A stretch of DNA of 64,000 nucleotides from Diorhabda sublineata. Lineage: Eukaryota > Arthropoda > Insecta > Coleoptera > Chrysomelidae. The position numbers were made by a program, and so were the translations under genes. The notes below the pieces were generated by a model. The model saw only the letters and a program-made list of their open reading frames with translations, had not been told where the DNA came from and did no database searches. How positions within the stretch are numbered: the stretch's first letter is position 1; each line of letters begins with the position of its first letter. The stretch is taken from contig NC_079477.1 in NCBI RefSeq assembly GCF_026230105.1, forward strand, positions 7,507,001-7,571,000, written 5' to 3'. Below, in pieces: positions 38,184 through 51,867 of this stretch.

Positions 38184-38340
38184 TAAAATAAAGTACAAAG
38201 CTAGTCCTTGCCTGAATTTTATTGATTATTGTGGCATGTGGTTCTAGAGACCAATACTGAATAAATTATTGAAATAAAATACAAAATTAATCCTCGCCTC
38301 AATTTCATTGATTATAGAAGTTTAGAGACTAATATTTGTT
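38184..38340. repeat. Diverged tandem duplication, period about 90 bp
   Basis: AATAAAGTACAAAG, then TTGCCTGAATTTTATTGATTA, then AGAGACCAATA recurs about 90 bp later as AATAAAATACAAAA, CGCCTCAATTTCATTGATTA, AGAGACTAATA. It is an old local duplication without coding content. Confidence 0.55.
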
Positions 38341-39849
38341 GGGTACTGTCAAACTAAAAGAAGAATATAATTGTAAAAAAGGAACGGATCTCAGTTGTTG
38401 ATACAGAGAGTCGCAATCTACTGCTGTTGCTTTCCAATTGCATAACTTGAACGTAGGAATATTTCAAACGCATTTTTCAAATTGACTTATTTGGTGTATT
38501 CCACTGAGTTTTCACAGCTCATGAAATACTCTTTCCGGCGTTCTTCATGGAGGCTAAGATGATTGTCATCACTGCAAGAACGTGACTAATGACGTCATGA
38601 ATAACGCTCACGAAGAGCAATATCAAGAGGTGGGTCGAAATGGGCGTTGAAAAAAAACTAAAAGCAACAAAAATTCAACTATGAGAATCTATCTCATTAT
38701 TTGATGTATGTGATATTATAAGTCATTATGAAGCATTCTTGTGGCGCATATCCAAATCTTACTATCGCCGCAGAAGACATTTTGATTTTACTTTAATGAA
38801 AATTAGTTAAACACTCCACTAACAAATTCAATGACTTATAAATAATTGTATGATTAATATATTAATAATTGTTAGTGAAATAATTGAGAAAATATATTCA
38901 TAGGCTTGCAACAAACTGTCTTATATATATAAAGCCAGTAACATCAAAATGACAAAAGACATAAATATTGAGTCTGTTAATCTTTGTCGATATTCTATTG
39001 TTTTTAAAATTGAAAAACATCCAATTTAAAATTAGGTTAGATCTTTACAAATGACATCGAATTTTCATGGGTTGAGTTAGGTTAGGTTGTTGCGAATGAC
39101 GTTGATTTTATTAGAATTTGTTTTTTCAAAATGTAAAAGGTGAAAGAAATGCTTAGATTGCTAAGGTTATTTAAATCATTTTTTTAAATAACACACTGAT
39201 AATATTCAGCAATATATGTTGTTTCTAAAAACAAACGTTTTTTGTGGATATTTTTTGTTATCAATACTTTGGTAGATTTATTATCCATAAATGGAGTTCA
39301 GTAAGTGAACATCTGTCAGGATATAATTTTCTATCACTATTTTGAGATGCATTGCGCGATTATTGATTCACCTTTTAGATTGACCAATGTATTTTTCGAC
39401 ACAATTTATATAAGGAATTTAATAAATTTATTGGTTGGTGATAATATTGATTTTATTAAAAATAGAATGGATTGTAAGGTGCTGTTTGTTAGTGTAATAA
39501 TAAAAAAACTGATTCAAATAACCTTAGTGTAATATATGCATATCTTTTGGATTTTTATACAACAAATTCTATAAAGATTCAACGTCATTCGTAAGTTTTA
39601 GTTAGAATTGTCCTTTATACAGTCTAACGTTAATTAATGGCCACAAAAGAATGTTGGCCAGATAATATAATTAGGCATAAGTAAAGCTAAAAATATATCT
39701 TATTGTTAGCTAGGATCCAAGATTTTAAAAGCTTTCTAGAACAATTTATTTTTATGCTACCCCGATTTGTTATTTGACGAGTTTACCATACGAACAACTA
39801 GTAGTTTTTCTCGAAGCTCCCAGTTATTAATTAATAATTTTTGTTCCAG

Positions 39850-42800
39850 AGTTTTTTTAAATCTCCTTAACCATGTCTGACGAAGAAGAAGTTTACTCGT
39901 AAGTACATAAAACTTGTTGAAAGTTAACGAAAACGCCATAGGAGCTTGAAGCAATAACTCCCTATTTTCTATTTGTTTTGGTTAAATTTGTATTATATAC
40001 TTTTTATATGACATGTGATATATTTTTTTAATATTATCATTAAAACGATGATATTCTATTTAATTTGAGCGACCATTATATTTTTAGATGAATTTCGAAT
40101 CTTTCGAGTTTTATAAGTAACTTTATCCACATTTATCAACAACCAAGATCATATTGAAACCTATATTTGAACCAAATTAAGGAAACAAAAAATATTCACT
40201 ACATGTCATGTAAAATGTTTTTATTTTTGGGTCCCTTGAGCTTTGTTGCTAACAGCAGCGAAAAATCTTTTGTTCTTGTATTCAATGTTTTATCTCGATA
40301 TTTTCAGCGAAGAGGAGGAGGAGGAGGAAGTCGTTGAAACGTAAGTAGCTATAAAAAACTTTAACAATAAACAGAAAAATATTAGTAGTTACTTTACGGG
40401 ATGCCTAAACAAAAACAGACATAACTGTCGACTTTTTGTAAGCTACCCGTATTTACTAGCATTTATAATAATAATTCGAAATAGTAGTCTAATATTTTGA
40501 TGTGTAAAAATTGTAGATACCTATATTTGTTTAAACTAAAAGTGCAGTTCTAAGTAAGAAATAATTGTTTAAAAAATTATACGACAACGAAATCCACGAA
40601 TTCCTGTATATTTTTATTTCTGTTGAGGAACAAAGTATAGAGTTATAATAACTTGATCTGACCTGAAATCTTCATGAAAATATCTGAATTGACCACTTTA
40701 ATATCGTTGACTAAGTCAAAAATTAAGATTTCCCACAAGTTAAGATTAAAGTTTAGACACAGACACTATTCCTTCGTTAACGCCTTTTTCTTCATAAATA
40801 TAGAAAACAAAATCGTTTTAAATTAATATGCTCAGAAACCTTAATTATTTTTACTTTCCGAAAAAATATGACTTGGTTACTTTCTCTTATATAAAAAAAG
40901 AAGACACACTTGACTATAATGTTATCAAAACTGAACTATTGGAATTCAAGTCCGAATCACTTTCACAGTTGGAAGTCCACGTTAGCTGAGCATAACCTCA
41001 AAACGCTGTTTATATTTTTTTCTGGTATTAATAACCCTCTGGAATAGACTGGTGAAAAATTTTAATAGAATATCAGCTGATATGTCTTTACTATAAACTC
41101 GTAGAGCATTATAACAGTATAATTTTATTTCAAAAGAATGCAACCAAGTTAATTTTTAGAGTTTTCTGAACCTTTGTGTAAATTTTGAAGACCATGTAAG
41201 CTTAAAATTCACATAACTGATATCTTTTGGATTTCTCTTGGATAAATTACCTTGTTAGTAAAGTATAGCTTCCTTAAATACCAAATCGACTTGGTCATGT
41301 TTTACGGGACAGGAGTGTCGTCTTTACTGACATACTGAGTCTGTTTTACCGATACTACGACGGCAAATGCTCTTCCGAGCTACACGACAAGCAGACGAGG
41401 CTCATGGACACCGAGTTCGCCTGCAGACGCTCAGAACTTCAATTTATCAGGAACCATTGCTTTGGAGAAGTACAAGCCTGTGGAATCAGCTACCAATGCG
41501 TCTTTCCCAAGCACTACAACCTACAGAAGCTCAAGATCAAGATCCACAGGCATCTCCACACGGCAATCACTATTCGAAGAGCTCGAGTGTAAAATACAAA
41601 TACAAGACTCCTTAATTCATAAAGAATATCTATATTCTCAATTTTTTCTAGATATTAAATTTGATTTTGAAGGAAATATGTTTCAAATTATTCTATGGAT
41701 TATTTGAAAAAAAAATGTTTGGAGAAGGTTTATATATTTTATAGCCAGAAACCTTTCAATGATAAAAAAGGTCTAAACAAAATATTTGGTAAGCTAGAGG
41801 AAAAATGAGTGGGCTTCTGAAATAAGGAATAAGCAAATGCTAGGAAGAGTAATCAGAATTTGAAAAAGAGCATTTTTAAAAAAGGTTTATATATTTTAAA
41901 ACCAAAAATCTATTAATGATAAAAAAGGGCTGAAAAAATATTTGGTAAGCTAGAAGGAAAAGGACTGGGCTTATGGAATAGCGAATAACCAAATACTAGA
42001 GTAATCAGAATTAAAACGACCAAACAGACTTCTCAAAAATCATTGCAAAAATCTGAAGAAAATAAATAAGATACTTATAGGAAAGTACTTAGAGTGAAGA
42101 TGAGAAGAAAAATGCTTAAAACTTTGTGATAATGAGAATGAAATTTTCAGAACGCGTTATCTCATAGTCTCATACTTTGTTCCAAATAGAAATGTTAAAC
42201 ATAAAATTACACTAATTTATAATAAAAATCTCCCTGGAATTATAGAAAAGAAATTCTTGCAAAAAGTATGGTTCAAATGAAAACCTTATAAGACAAATAT
42301 TATTGTAGAACTGCACAAATTTGTAGTCACTTAGTCTTGTTTTAATTGTTTGTGTTTTCTTTTTATTTTACAGAAAAACGTAAGTTTTTCGTCTAGTACT
42401 TCAAATAAGATACACCTGGTAGAATCGTATGTGTTCAGTAAAAATTAGTAGAGTAGTATAATTTGTTCATTATTTTGTTTTTTATTTTTAATTATTTTTA
42501 ACTGTAGTTTTAGTGTTTTCTGTTCTCACCTAAATATATGTTTTTTGTATCGAATTTTTCAATATTGTTCGATATTTTTTCATTTTTTCCTTTTTTTTCC
42601 AACGCCAACCCCACCCTGACCCCTTGTGACGTTCGCAATAGGACTACCACCACTACCACCAAAGTCGAGTAAGTTTTTTGTAGAAATTAATGTTCGCAGC
42701 TTCTCAGCTTTCAAGCCGATCCAGAAGCATAATATTTTCGTACATATCAAAAAATAAAAAAAATATAAAAACTTTCTAAGATATTTAATATGTTTTTAAA

Positions 42801-45800
42801 TTCTCTACACAGCATTTATTTTGATAAAAAGTAGACAGACAGTTGTTATACATTTGTTCATATATCAAAAATAAGCTTTTGTGGAAAGTTCATTTAAATA
42901 GTTGATTTGAGTAAAAGTCCCTTCTACAACTTTTTGGCAATTCTGTGAATATTCTTCTACGGACTATTAAATTATAGTATGACAAATCGAATGTTGCAAA
43001 TGATATGTAATAGTTTTATTTTTACTTTTTGAGCTCAACTCCTCTAGATTCAGGTTTCACTCAAACATTCTACATCACAATTTTTGGACTAATTATGAAA
43101 TTTGAACTAATCAAATTTTATATCAATCAAAATATGACTATTGGGAACTGGAACTATTGAACACACTAGTGCAATCCAGGTAATGAACTGGTTAAAATTA
43201 TAAAGATGTCTACCTGTACATTGAAATCACAATTCTGTAGAAATATAATTACTTTCTTAACATCTAATGAACAGCTTGAAAGTTTTCAGTTTCACACAAC
43301 ATATATCATTTTCACGTCACCCTAAATTGATATTTCTTAGCTCTAGTCGAACAAGTTTCATTGTTGTATGTGCAGAAACTCGTAGTCTCCAATTTTAAAA
43401 TCCAACAATGACAATCTTCCTTGATTATAACAGTGAAAACAGCAAAATATGATATTAAAATGAATTGTGATAGAAAGTAAGTGGCCAAAATAGCACTTGA
43501 GAAAAAAAAACGAAATACAAATCGAATAATGAATATCCCAAATACCATCCACGAAAAATAAAGTAAAAAATCTCGTAAATGACCTGAACGTGCCCAAAAT
43601 ATCTTAGGCGGGTCTTAAGCTATCATTTGGAATGACTCTCAAAGCGAAGATTTATATTTCAGTTGAAGGTGTAAGTTGAGGACTGGTATAATGATTAATT
43701 GACAAGCGGATTTCCATATATTCTGAAATCCGAGCTCCAATCACGTAATGTGGAGTGAAGAGTAGAAGTCTTAATGGTGTATTATGACTCAATAGTTCTT
43801 GTTTTGATCTTGTAAATGAAGTCATGAGGACCGAAACTATTACCAATATTAATACTAATGTTACTGACGATTAACCACCAAATTTTGGTTAAGGCTAATC
43901 TCTCAAGAGGTTATAGGATCTTTCATGCAATATAAATATGATGTTAAAGAAATTTTCATAATTGTCAGTATTGTTTGCTGATATCTTGCAAAAAATGTTT
44001 AATCACTGTACAGGTGACTTTTCTAATCAATTCATTATATTTCGTATGCTCAATGCAAGGTTAATGGTGAAGCAAGGTTTATCTTTACAAATTTCACTTA
44101 GAGACCTTATTGAAATCTACACTTGTTGATGTTCCAATGTCAATCGAGTTAAAGTTACTTCAATCAATCTGTCGTTTTGTATGATGTTTGTAGAGGCTTC
44201 ATTATTCACAATCTAATTGTTTATGTATGATTCACCGTGTGAGGGTTGCTATACAATTCCATGTTTATAACACAAATATACTAGTTTCCACTTGCTGAAA
44301 TTTCTAATGTCAGTTAACGTATCTCTTGTTATAAGATCCCAATAGTGGTATGTATATCTTTAAACCAGATTTCAAATACTTCTCGGTACAATAATAAAAG
44401 AATCCATAACGGGATTTACGATACATTAAATAAAAATATGTACGAAATGTTATACGTATGCATTATACGCCTTTCCAGCTACCCATATACGAGCCTGCAT
44501 TAAAGTTTTTCGGTTTTTTACACGGCAAAAAGCTTCAACGAACTACAAATATTTTAACAAAAAATTTTTGGTCACAGCATTTTGTTTTTACTAATACATT
44601 TTACGAAGCGAACGATAATTGCTTTTTTTTTTTGAAAAAATGTATGAGTTCGCTTACGTTTACGTAATTATTCAGAATAATGGTTTTTGTTTGAAAACGT
44701 GAGTAAAAAAATACATTTTCAGAATTTAAGAAACATGCTAAAAGATTTTCGAAAATTTGGAATATATTTCCCCAATAAATCAATACCGCAATTTAAATTT
44801 ATACTATTTCCAAAAAGGTGAAATATATTCTTTGCTTGTAGCACGATCAACTAAAGCTTTAATGTTGAAAAGAAAATAAATAGATAAGCGCGAAGGAATT
44901 TACGAATTTCTAGTTCGCAAAAAGATATTTGAGTTTCAAATTATCATTGCTTACTTTACAATGAAATAATACAATACAGCGAGTAGTAGAAGTAATTACT
45001 ACTACGAATTTGTCATCGCGCCTCGTACATTATATATTATCTGAAAAATAGTAAATTCTGCGTTTATTGTTCAACCAGCACAGAGTCTATTATAAAATAG
45101 AAAACCTACTTTGGGGCTTTTTGGGTTACAAAATAATGTGATTGTCTTCATTTTCCACATCAAACGAATTTCAATATATTTTTGAATAATTTAATATTCG
45201 AATATTGTAGATTACAAACATTATTTTATTAGTTTTTTAATAATTGTTGTACATATTCATAAGCTGATCTTCACTTATTGTAATGTACCCCGTGTTAACA
45301 AAAGTGGTTCTTAGGTTCTCCGTACGCTGCTACTTTCACCAAGAAAATGATCTCTACTATGCACAATTTTATATTTCCTTGGTTTGGCTGACTCCAAAAG
45401 AATCTATAAGCATTTTCAATGCTTTTCTGGTTCGAAAATGTTATTTTATAAGGTTTGCAAAAAATTTTAATTGTTCAGAAGAATCAGTAGCGTTTTATCA
45501 ATTACAATTTTTCTTCTTTAGCTAGGCATCAGTCGGATAATAGCAACCTGTAAATAAAATTTCTTCTGATACTTTTTATCCACTAACTTATCAGCCGTGT
45601 GGATACATTTAATGAATTACTCCTTGTTGGCACTAAACATTTTTCTTTGTTTTGTCGATGTGCTTGAAAATTCTGTCCATTTATCATCAGAAATTTCTTT
45701 AAGAGCTTTTTTGTACGAATCTATTACAATTTTCGATTTGTAATGTAGTAGAATAAAGTTTCCAATTAGATGATATTCACTTTCCCCGTACTTCTTCACA

Positions 45801-48800
45801 ATAACTGTTTCAAATTTAAAATCCGACCTGTTCTGTATGCCAACAGCAACAACAAGGAATCATTTATCGTCATCGCTATCAATCCTAACATTTTCAAGAC
45901 ATACCGGCAGAATTATTACTTTTATTTAAGTTGTTATACAAATTTTCATAATAATAATTCTTAAATACAGTCCACAAATATGACTAGCAAACACAACAAC
46001 AACAAACTAACAATGGTCACTTCAGTCGGATTGGACTTTCTAAAGTTATAGTTATGACACAAGTGAAACACTAATTTATGGCGCGCAAATATCACTAATA
46101 GAGTCATCTATTGGAGTTATTGAAACGGACTTTATACATATCTTAAAAACAGAACTTACTTCAGATATTAGTTATAATTATCAGGAGAAATATTTTCTCA
46201 AAATTTGATAAAAATAAAGACAGTTGATCGTGTTACTAATGGCTTACAATATTTTAATTCCTCTATTTCATTCATATAGAGAAGGAGCGGGAGATCCAGA
46301 ATTCATCAAGCGTCAAGACCAAAAAAGATCAGATCTTGATGAACAACTTCGCGAATATATTGCAGAATGGCGTAAGCAACGTGCTAAGGAAGAGGAAGAC
46401 TTAAAAAAACTTAAGGAAAAACAAGCTAAACGTAAGATTACACGTGCAGATGAAGAAAGGAAAATGGCGGAACGCAAGAAGGTATTAAATACGCAACGAA
46501 ATCTCGAATGCATTTTTTTATATTCAAATCCTTGTTTACAGGCTGAAGAAGAGCGCCGCATCCGTGAAATTGAAGAAAAGAAACAGAGAGACATTGAAGA
46601 AAAGAGACAACGTCTTGAGGAAGCCGAGAAGAAACGTCAAGCTATGATGCAGGCTCTTAAAGACCAGAACAAAAACAAAGGACCTAACTTTACCATTACC
46701 AAAAGGGATGCCGCAGTAAGCAATAAAGTTCTTTACACTATTTATAGAAGAAAAGAGTAATAGAGGGGTTAAACGTATGATAGGTAATTGCCTACTTTAT
46801 ATACGATGGCAATATTTAGCTCAATGATTTTGATTTTATTTAGTTAGTAGCGGTTGTTAAATAAAGTGTTTAATTAATCTTATTATATTATTTTGTGGCA
46901 GTCCATTTGTTATGTTTAACTCCTTTTGTTACGTTTTCTATGTATTTTATGTATTTACCAGTTGCTCCTAGAATTAGTATTATATTTCGCATTGCATCAA
47001 CTAAAAATAATTCATCCTCCAATTGTTTTAAAAATCATAATTTAGTTGTGTTTTTAAATTAATTAAAATTCGAGGTACATCATCATAAATCACTCCTAAA
47101 TGAATTAAAGCAGAATTTCTATTTTTATAAATAGATTGTAACGATATGACCGATTTACGATCTACGACGGGTACATTTGAATCGAATATGATTCCAAAGA
47201 AATCGTACTATTTGACAAAAGACAGGCAAAACTTAAGACCTCGACCAGAAAGGGCGAATTTTGCACGTACGTTGGGTCCAGAAAAAGTGTACCAACGAGC
47301 GAGCATTTGATGACAGATTCAGGACAAAATGATCTAATTTTATTGGTTTGTTACTAATCAATAAATATAATAACTCATCAATATCTTTCTTTTTCTATTA
47401 GGATTCATTTTTATCAGAAAATATTGAATTGAATTCTTTCCGAGCTCTGCGTTCCAAAATTCTGGGGTGATTCCAAATCCCATTTCGCCAGTCTTTTCTC
47501 TACTTTGCCTATAAACAATTCAGTATCAAAATGTTGCAGCTCTATTTCCTTTAAAACGTGTACTCGCTCTGAGTTGCTAGCTAAACTGGCGTACCTGGTA
47601 TCTCGACTCGTGCGTGACACGTGCGAGCCGAAGTTTCTGCGTAGTGGACGAGATTTACTCGCCAACATGCTTAGGAGCTCGCGCGTAACGATTCGGGACG
47701 AATTAGCAGTTTCTAATGGCACAGCCATAAATATAGGAATACTATACTACATTCATATATTTTCTTTATTCAAAAGTTGTTAAAACTTCTAAAAACTGCC
47801 TCTAGTCTAAATCAGAGCTGTATATATTCCATTTTGCATTGATGGGTGAAAATATATAAGGGAGTAGATAAATGGATATGATACAAGAATTTAGAAGGAA
47901 CATTTCTAAAATTTGATAAGGATAACTATATCTAGCTTTTTTTGGATTTCATTCTAATATTGGAACACGAATTTCATTGAACTGCTCTGGTCATGAAATA
48001 TAAATCACCTGAAAGGGAAAGTAACGTTACCATATTCATTAATCATATAGATTATTAACATAGATCTTGATTTTATGATCTATTAGATTGAGATAGACAA
48101 AAAACACATGATCTTTAAAATGTTATTGTCGATTACAGAAAAAACCGTATTTAAAGTGTAGTGTGATCTCGAATACTGTTCATATTGTGGGTGTTTCTAT
48201 TTTCATTTGACTCGACAACCATTTACTTCATATCACCCTAACTAGGTACAGGAAATATTTGATTATTACATAGTTTATCACAACATCAACCGATTTTTTT
48301 TGAATACGTATACTTAATAAAATATTTAATATAGTTATTCACTTGAGTTCATGATACTGTTTGAATTTTAATTTTTTTTTTTTTGCTGAACTTGTCGAAT
48401 TATAGAAGGAACGGAAAAAAAATTGTTTCAAAAATTTATTCAAAAAGAAGCAAAAGTATAAATATAAAAAAGAACTATAATTAGTGAAAATTTCATGCAA
48501 AAGCTAAATGATATTGGGCATATTTATAAGCAGAAATTATGGTAGTTCGAACTACTATACTTTCTAGTTATTTCGAAACCGTCAGATAAAGAAAAAGTAT
48601 GTAAAAAATATCAACAGCTTTATTTTGTCATTGCTAAAATATGATATAAAATTTTAAAGACTGTACTGCAAAACAGCTCATCATGGATTATGTAATACAC
48701 CACAATAGACCAGTAAAATTAATGATTTCCTTTTCCATTTTATCTCGGAATGACTGCAATAAGTGATTGGCCCTTCCACTTTTCTTAAAATCGTGCTTTG

Positions 48801-51800
48801 CTTGATTTAACTGACACTAATAAGTGGTAACTGATAAGTATCGAAAAAAAATCAATTTTTTTGGATTCATGTTATCAGTCCCTTAATAATTAACTATCTG
48901 CAAGTTATAAATTTTTCTAGTATGTGACACAATTTAAGATTATGGAATATTTTATGAATCGATGTAAATATTAGAAATGTTGAATCTGAAAAGATTTTGG
49001 AAACTTCGAGATGTTAAATAGCAGAAGATCGATTTGTATGTGTAGGTTGAAATGCATGCAATTATTAGTAATGCTTCAAAATGTTACAATAATATTATTT
49101 CAATAAATGTTATCTGTTCTAGTCTAACCTCTCTGCCGCTCAACTTGAAAGGAACAAGACTAAGGAACAATTGGAAGAAGAAAAGAAAATCTCCTTATCT
49201 ATCCGCATCAAACCCTTAGTTCTCGACGGTCTTAGCGTAGACAAACTCCGTGAAAAAGCACAAGAGCTTTGGGATTGCATCGTTAAATTGGAAACTGAGA
49301 AATATGACTTGGAAGAAAGGCAGAAACGTCAAGATTATGATGTAAGTATAATTCATTATTAAACGATAGGTGTAATAAAATTGCAATATTTTAATGTATC
49401 ACATTATAAGAAATGGATAAACTAAAATATATATCAAAAATTGGATATTGAACTAATAAGTCAATACAGGTAATACAAGTAAATTAATATATTCATACAA
49501 GAATAATTCCATTTCAGCTTAAAGAATTAAAAGAAAGACAAAAACAACAATTGAGACACAAAGCTTTGAAGAAGGGTCTAGACCCTGAAGCCCTTACCGG
49601 CAAGTACCCAGTAAGTATGAAACATTTTCTATATTAGATCGTTTTATTCCATTTCTGCAATCATTAATGTATTTTTCGTTACTGTAATTATTGGTGGAAT
49701 TAGGTTGTTCGTGTGGAGAAAAAGCAGATAAAGATATACAGGATGTCCCAAGTTGTTTGTCGCAACCTTACAATGTGGTTATGTCAAATAACAAGCCCCA
49801 AGCTGAAACGAAAATTACACATGACATTTATATGGAAATCATCAGGGCTTCTCAATAACTATGATCATTTCAAAAAAAGTACAAAACCCCAAAAATCTGT
49901 CAATTATGCTGCTCATTGAAAGGAAAGTAATAACTTTCAAAATTAAAGAAATACAAAAAAACGATGACCCTTATATACGATATTGCAAGGCTCTTATTTA
50001 TACAAACGGTGTATCTCACTTACGGAATTGATTTATACACTAAATTATTCACTATCCACTAACACATACTACTAAACACTTATCTAATGTATTTAAATAC
50101 ACAGATTAGTTTTTCCTATTCTGATGTGTTTACTTTATTATTTGGATTCTAGTATGTCGTAAAAAAGCCTTTCTAGAAATTGTATCTACGAAAACAATTA
50201 CAACATAATGTAAACAGCTTATAAAAACAGTACAAAGAATTTCCGCATTATAGGAAAAAACATAATGTACCCGGCGAAATCCGTCAATCTTTAGATTATA
50301 TTAACATAATCTATATCAGTGAACGAGTTCGTAATAATATTCTAGACTAAAAAATATGTTACGAGCCAATTACTTCTGTTTGATAGATCATTATCGAGCT
50401 GATCCGATCATAGTTTCTAATAAGCTCCATATTAACAAGTAAATAACAGTTGTATGGAACATAAATCACACATAAATAACACCATGTATGATAATCTTGA
50501 AATACCATTTGTGAAACATGTCATCAAAATTCCAAGCATAACAATAGAACATAAAATAGCCCAAATAAACTATTCATTCACTATGTGAACCAAACAACAG
50601 TAGAAAACCTCAAAAGAAATGGTCAACTGGCTCAGTAGTGGAAGGGTAGATAGCTCCCATGTCATCAGATCAACTTTCAGAATATTGTGATTCTAATTAC
50701 TGGATGTACTAAATAAAAAAGAATACATGAGAGTAATTCAACTTACTTCAATCAAATACCAAAATTTTCATAAAAATATATTATGTTCGACGACGACGAA
50801 GGCGTCTATTAACTGAAAAAACGTTGGGCGCCAATTGTGACGATATCGAACACGATATAAATATAACGATATAAATAAAGAGAAAATAAATATATTCACC
50901 TACTATTGGCTATACTTGGAATTATACATAAAGAAAACTTTCTCTCCCTGGATTTTATAGTAATGTGTAAAACTATCATAAAATTTTGATTAATTAGCCT
51001 GAACATTTGTATTGATTTTAAGTCAAAGAAATTCATTATAAATTGTCGTTATTCAAGTTCTGTCATTTATGACAAATGTTGAAAAATATAAATAAATTTT
51101 GACAAATATGCAAATGTTATATGATTGGTTATTGAAATTGGTTTACATCATTTGTAAAGTTAAATTTTAAAAATTGATATCCTATCCATGCCTAGTCAAA
51201 CTATGTTAATTATTATGACGATCTAAAATTTCAGTCCAATATGTTTTTCACTATGCGCTCAGAAATCTGTGTATCTGTGACAACTCGTACTGGATCTTAA
51301 GCACACTTCAGGAATTTTTGTTTTTATTTAATTAACCGCTTAGAATCTTTTAATCACCATATACACTTTCGGATTTTTCTTTATTCACTTACTCCCGTAA
51401 CACTCCGTTAGGATTTTTCAGTGACCACTTATACGTCAAAGTTTCTTATTTACTTTTGGTAGCTAACTACAACCTTCTTTTTTCCGCCTCTTATAGACTT
51501 TTTCAACGATTGTCAATTTTTTATTATGTACTTTTACGATATGTTTTTTACAAAACACTGAGAGTAAACTCTCCTAATTTCTTCTCTATATTATGTTTTT
51601 AACGCATTTAAAAGTTCTTGATTTTAGGTCTCTTCTGTTTCAAAATTATTTTTTTTTGATAATTTTTAAAAGAAAGATAAATTTTGACGTTTCTACTTTT
51701 CTTTAAGTCTCTATCAAAATATGATATTTGAAACAGAAGAGACCTAATATCAAAAACATTTAGATGCATTAATATATCAAAAGGTCTAAGAAATTGAAGA

Positions 51801-51804
51801 AATT

Positions 51805-51867
<63 letters not shown>

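Noticed and set aside
38590..38597. Consensus CRE TGACGTCA
   Set aside because: An 8-mer is expected about once by chance in a window this size, and no promoter context is seen.
44979..45006. GTAGTA...TACTAC near-palindrome
   Set aside because: The arms are short and imperfect, with no partner repeat nearby.
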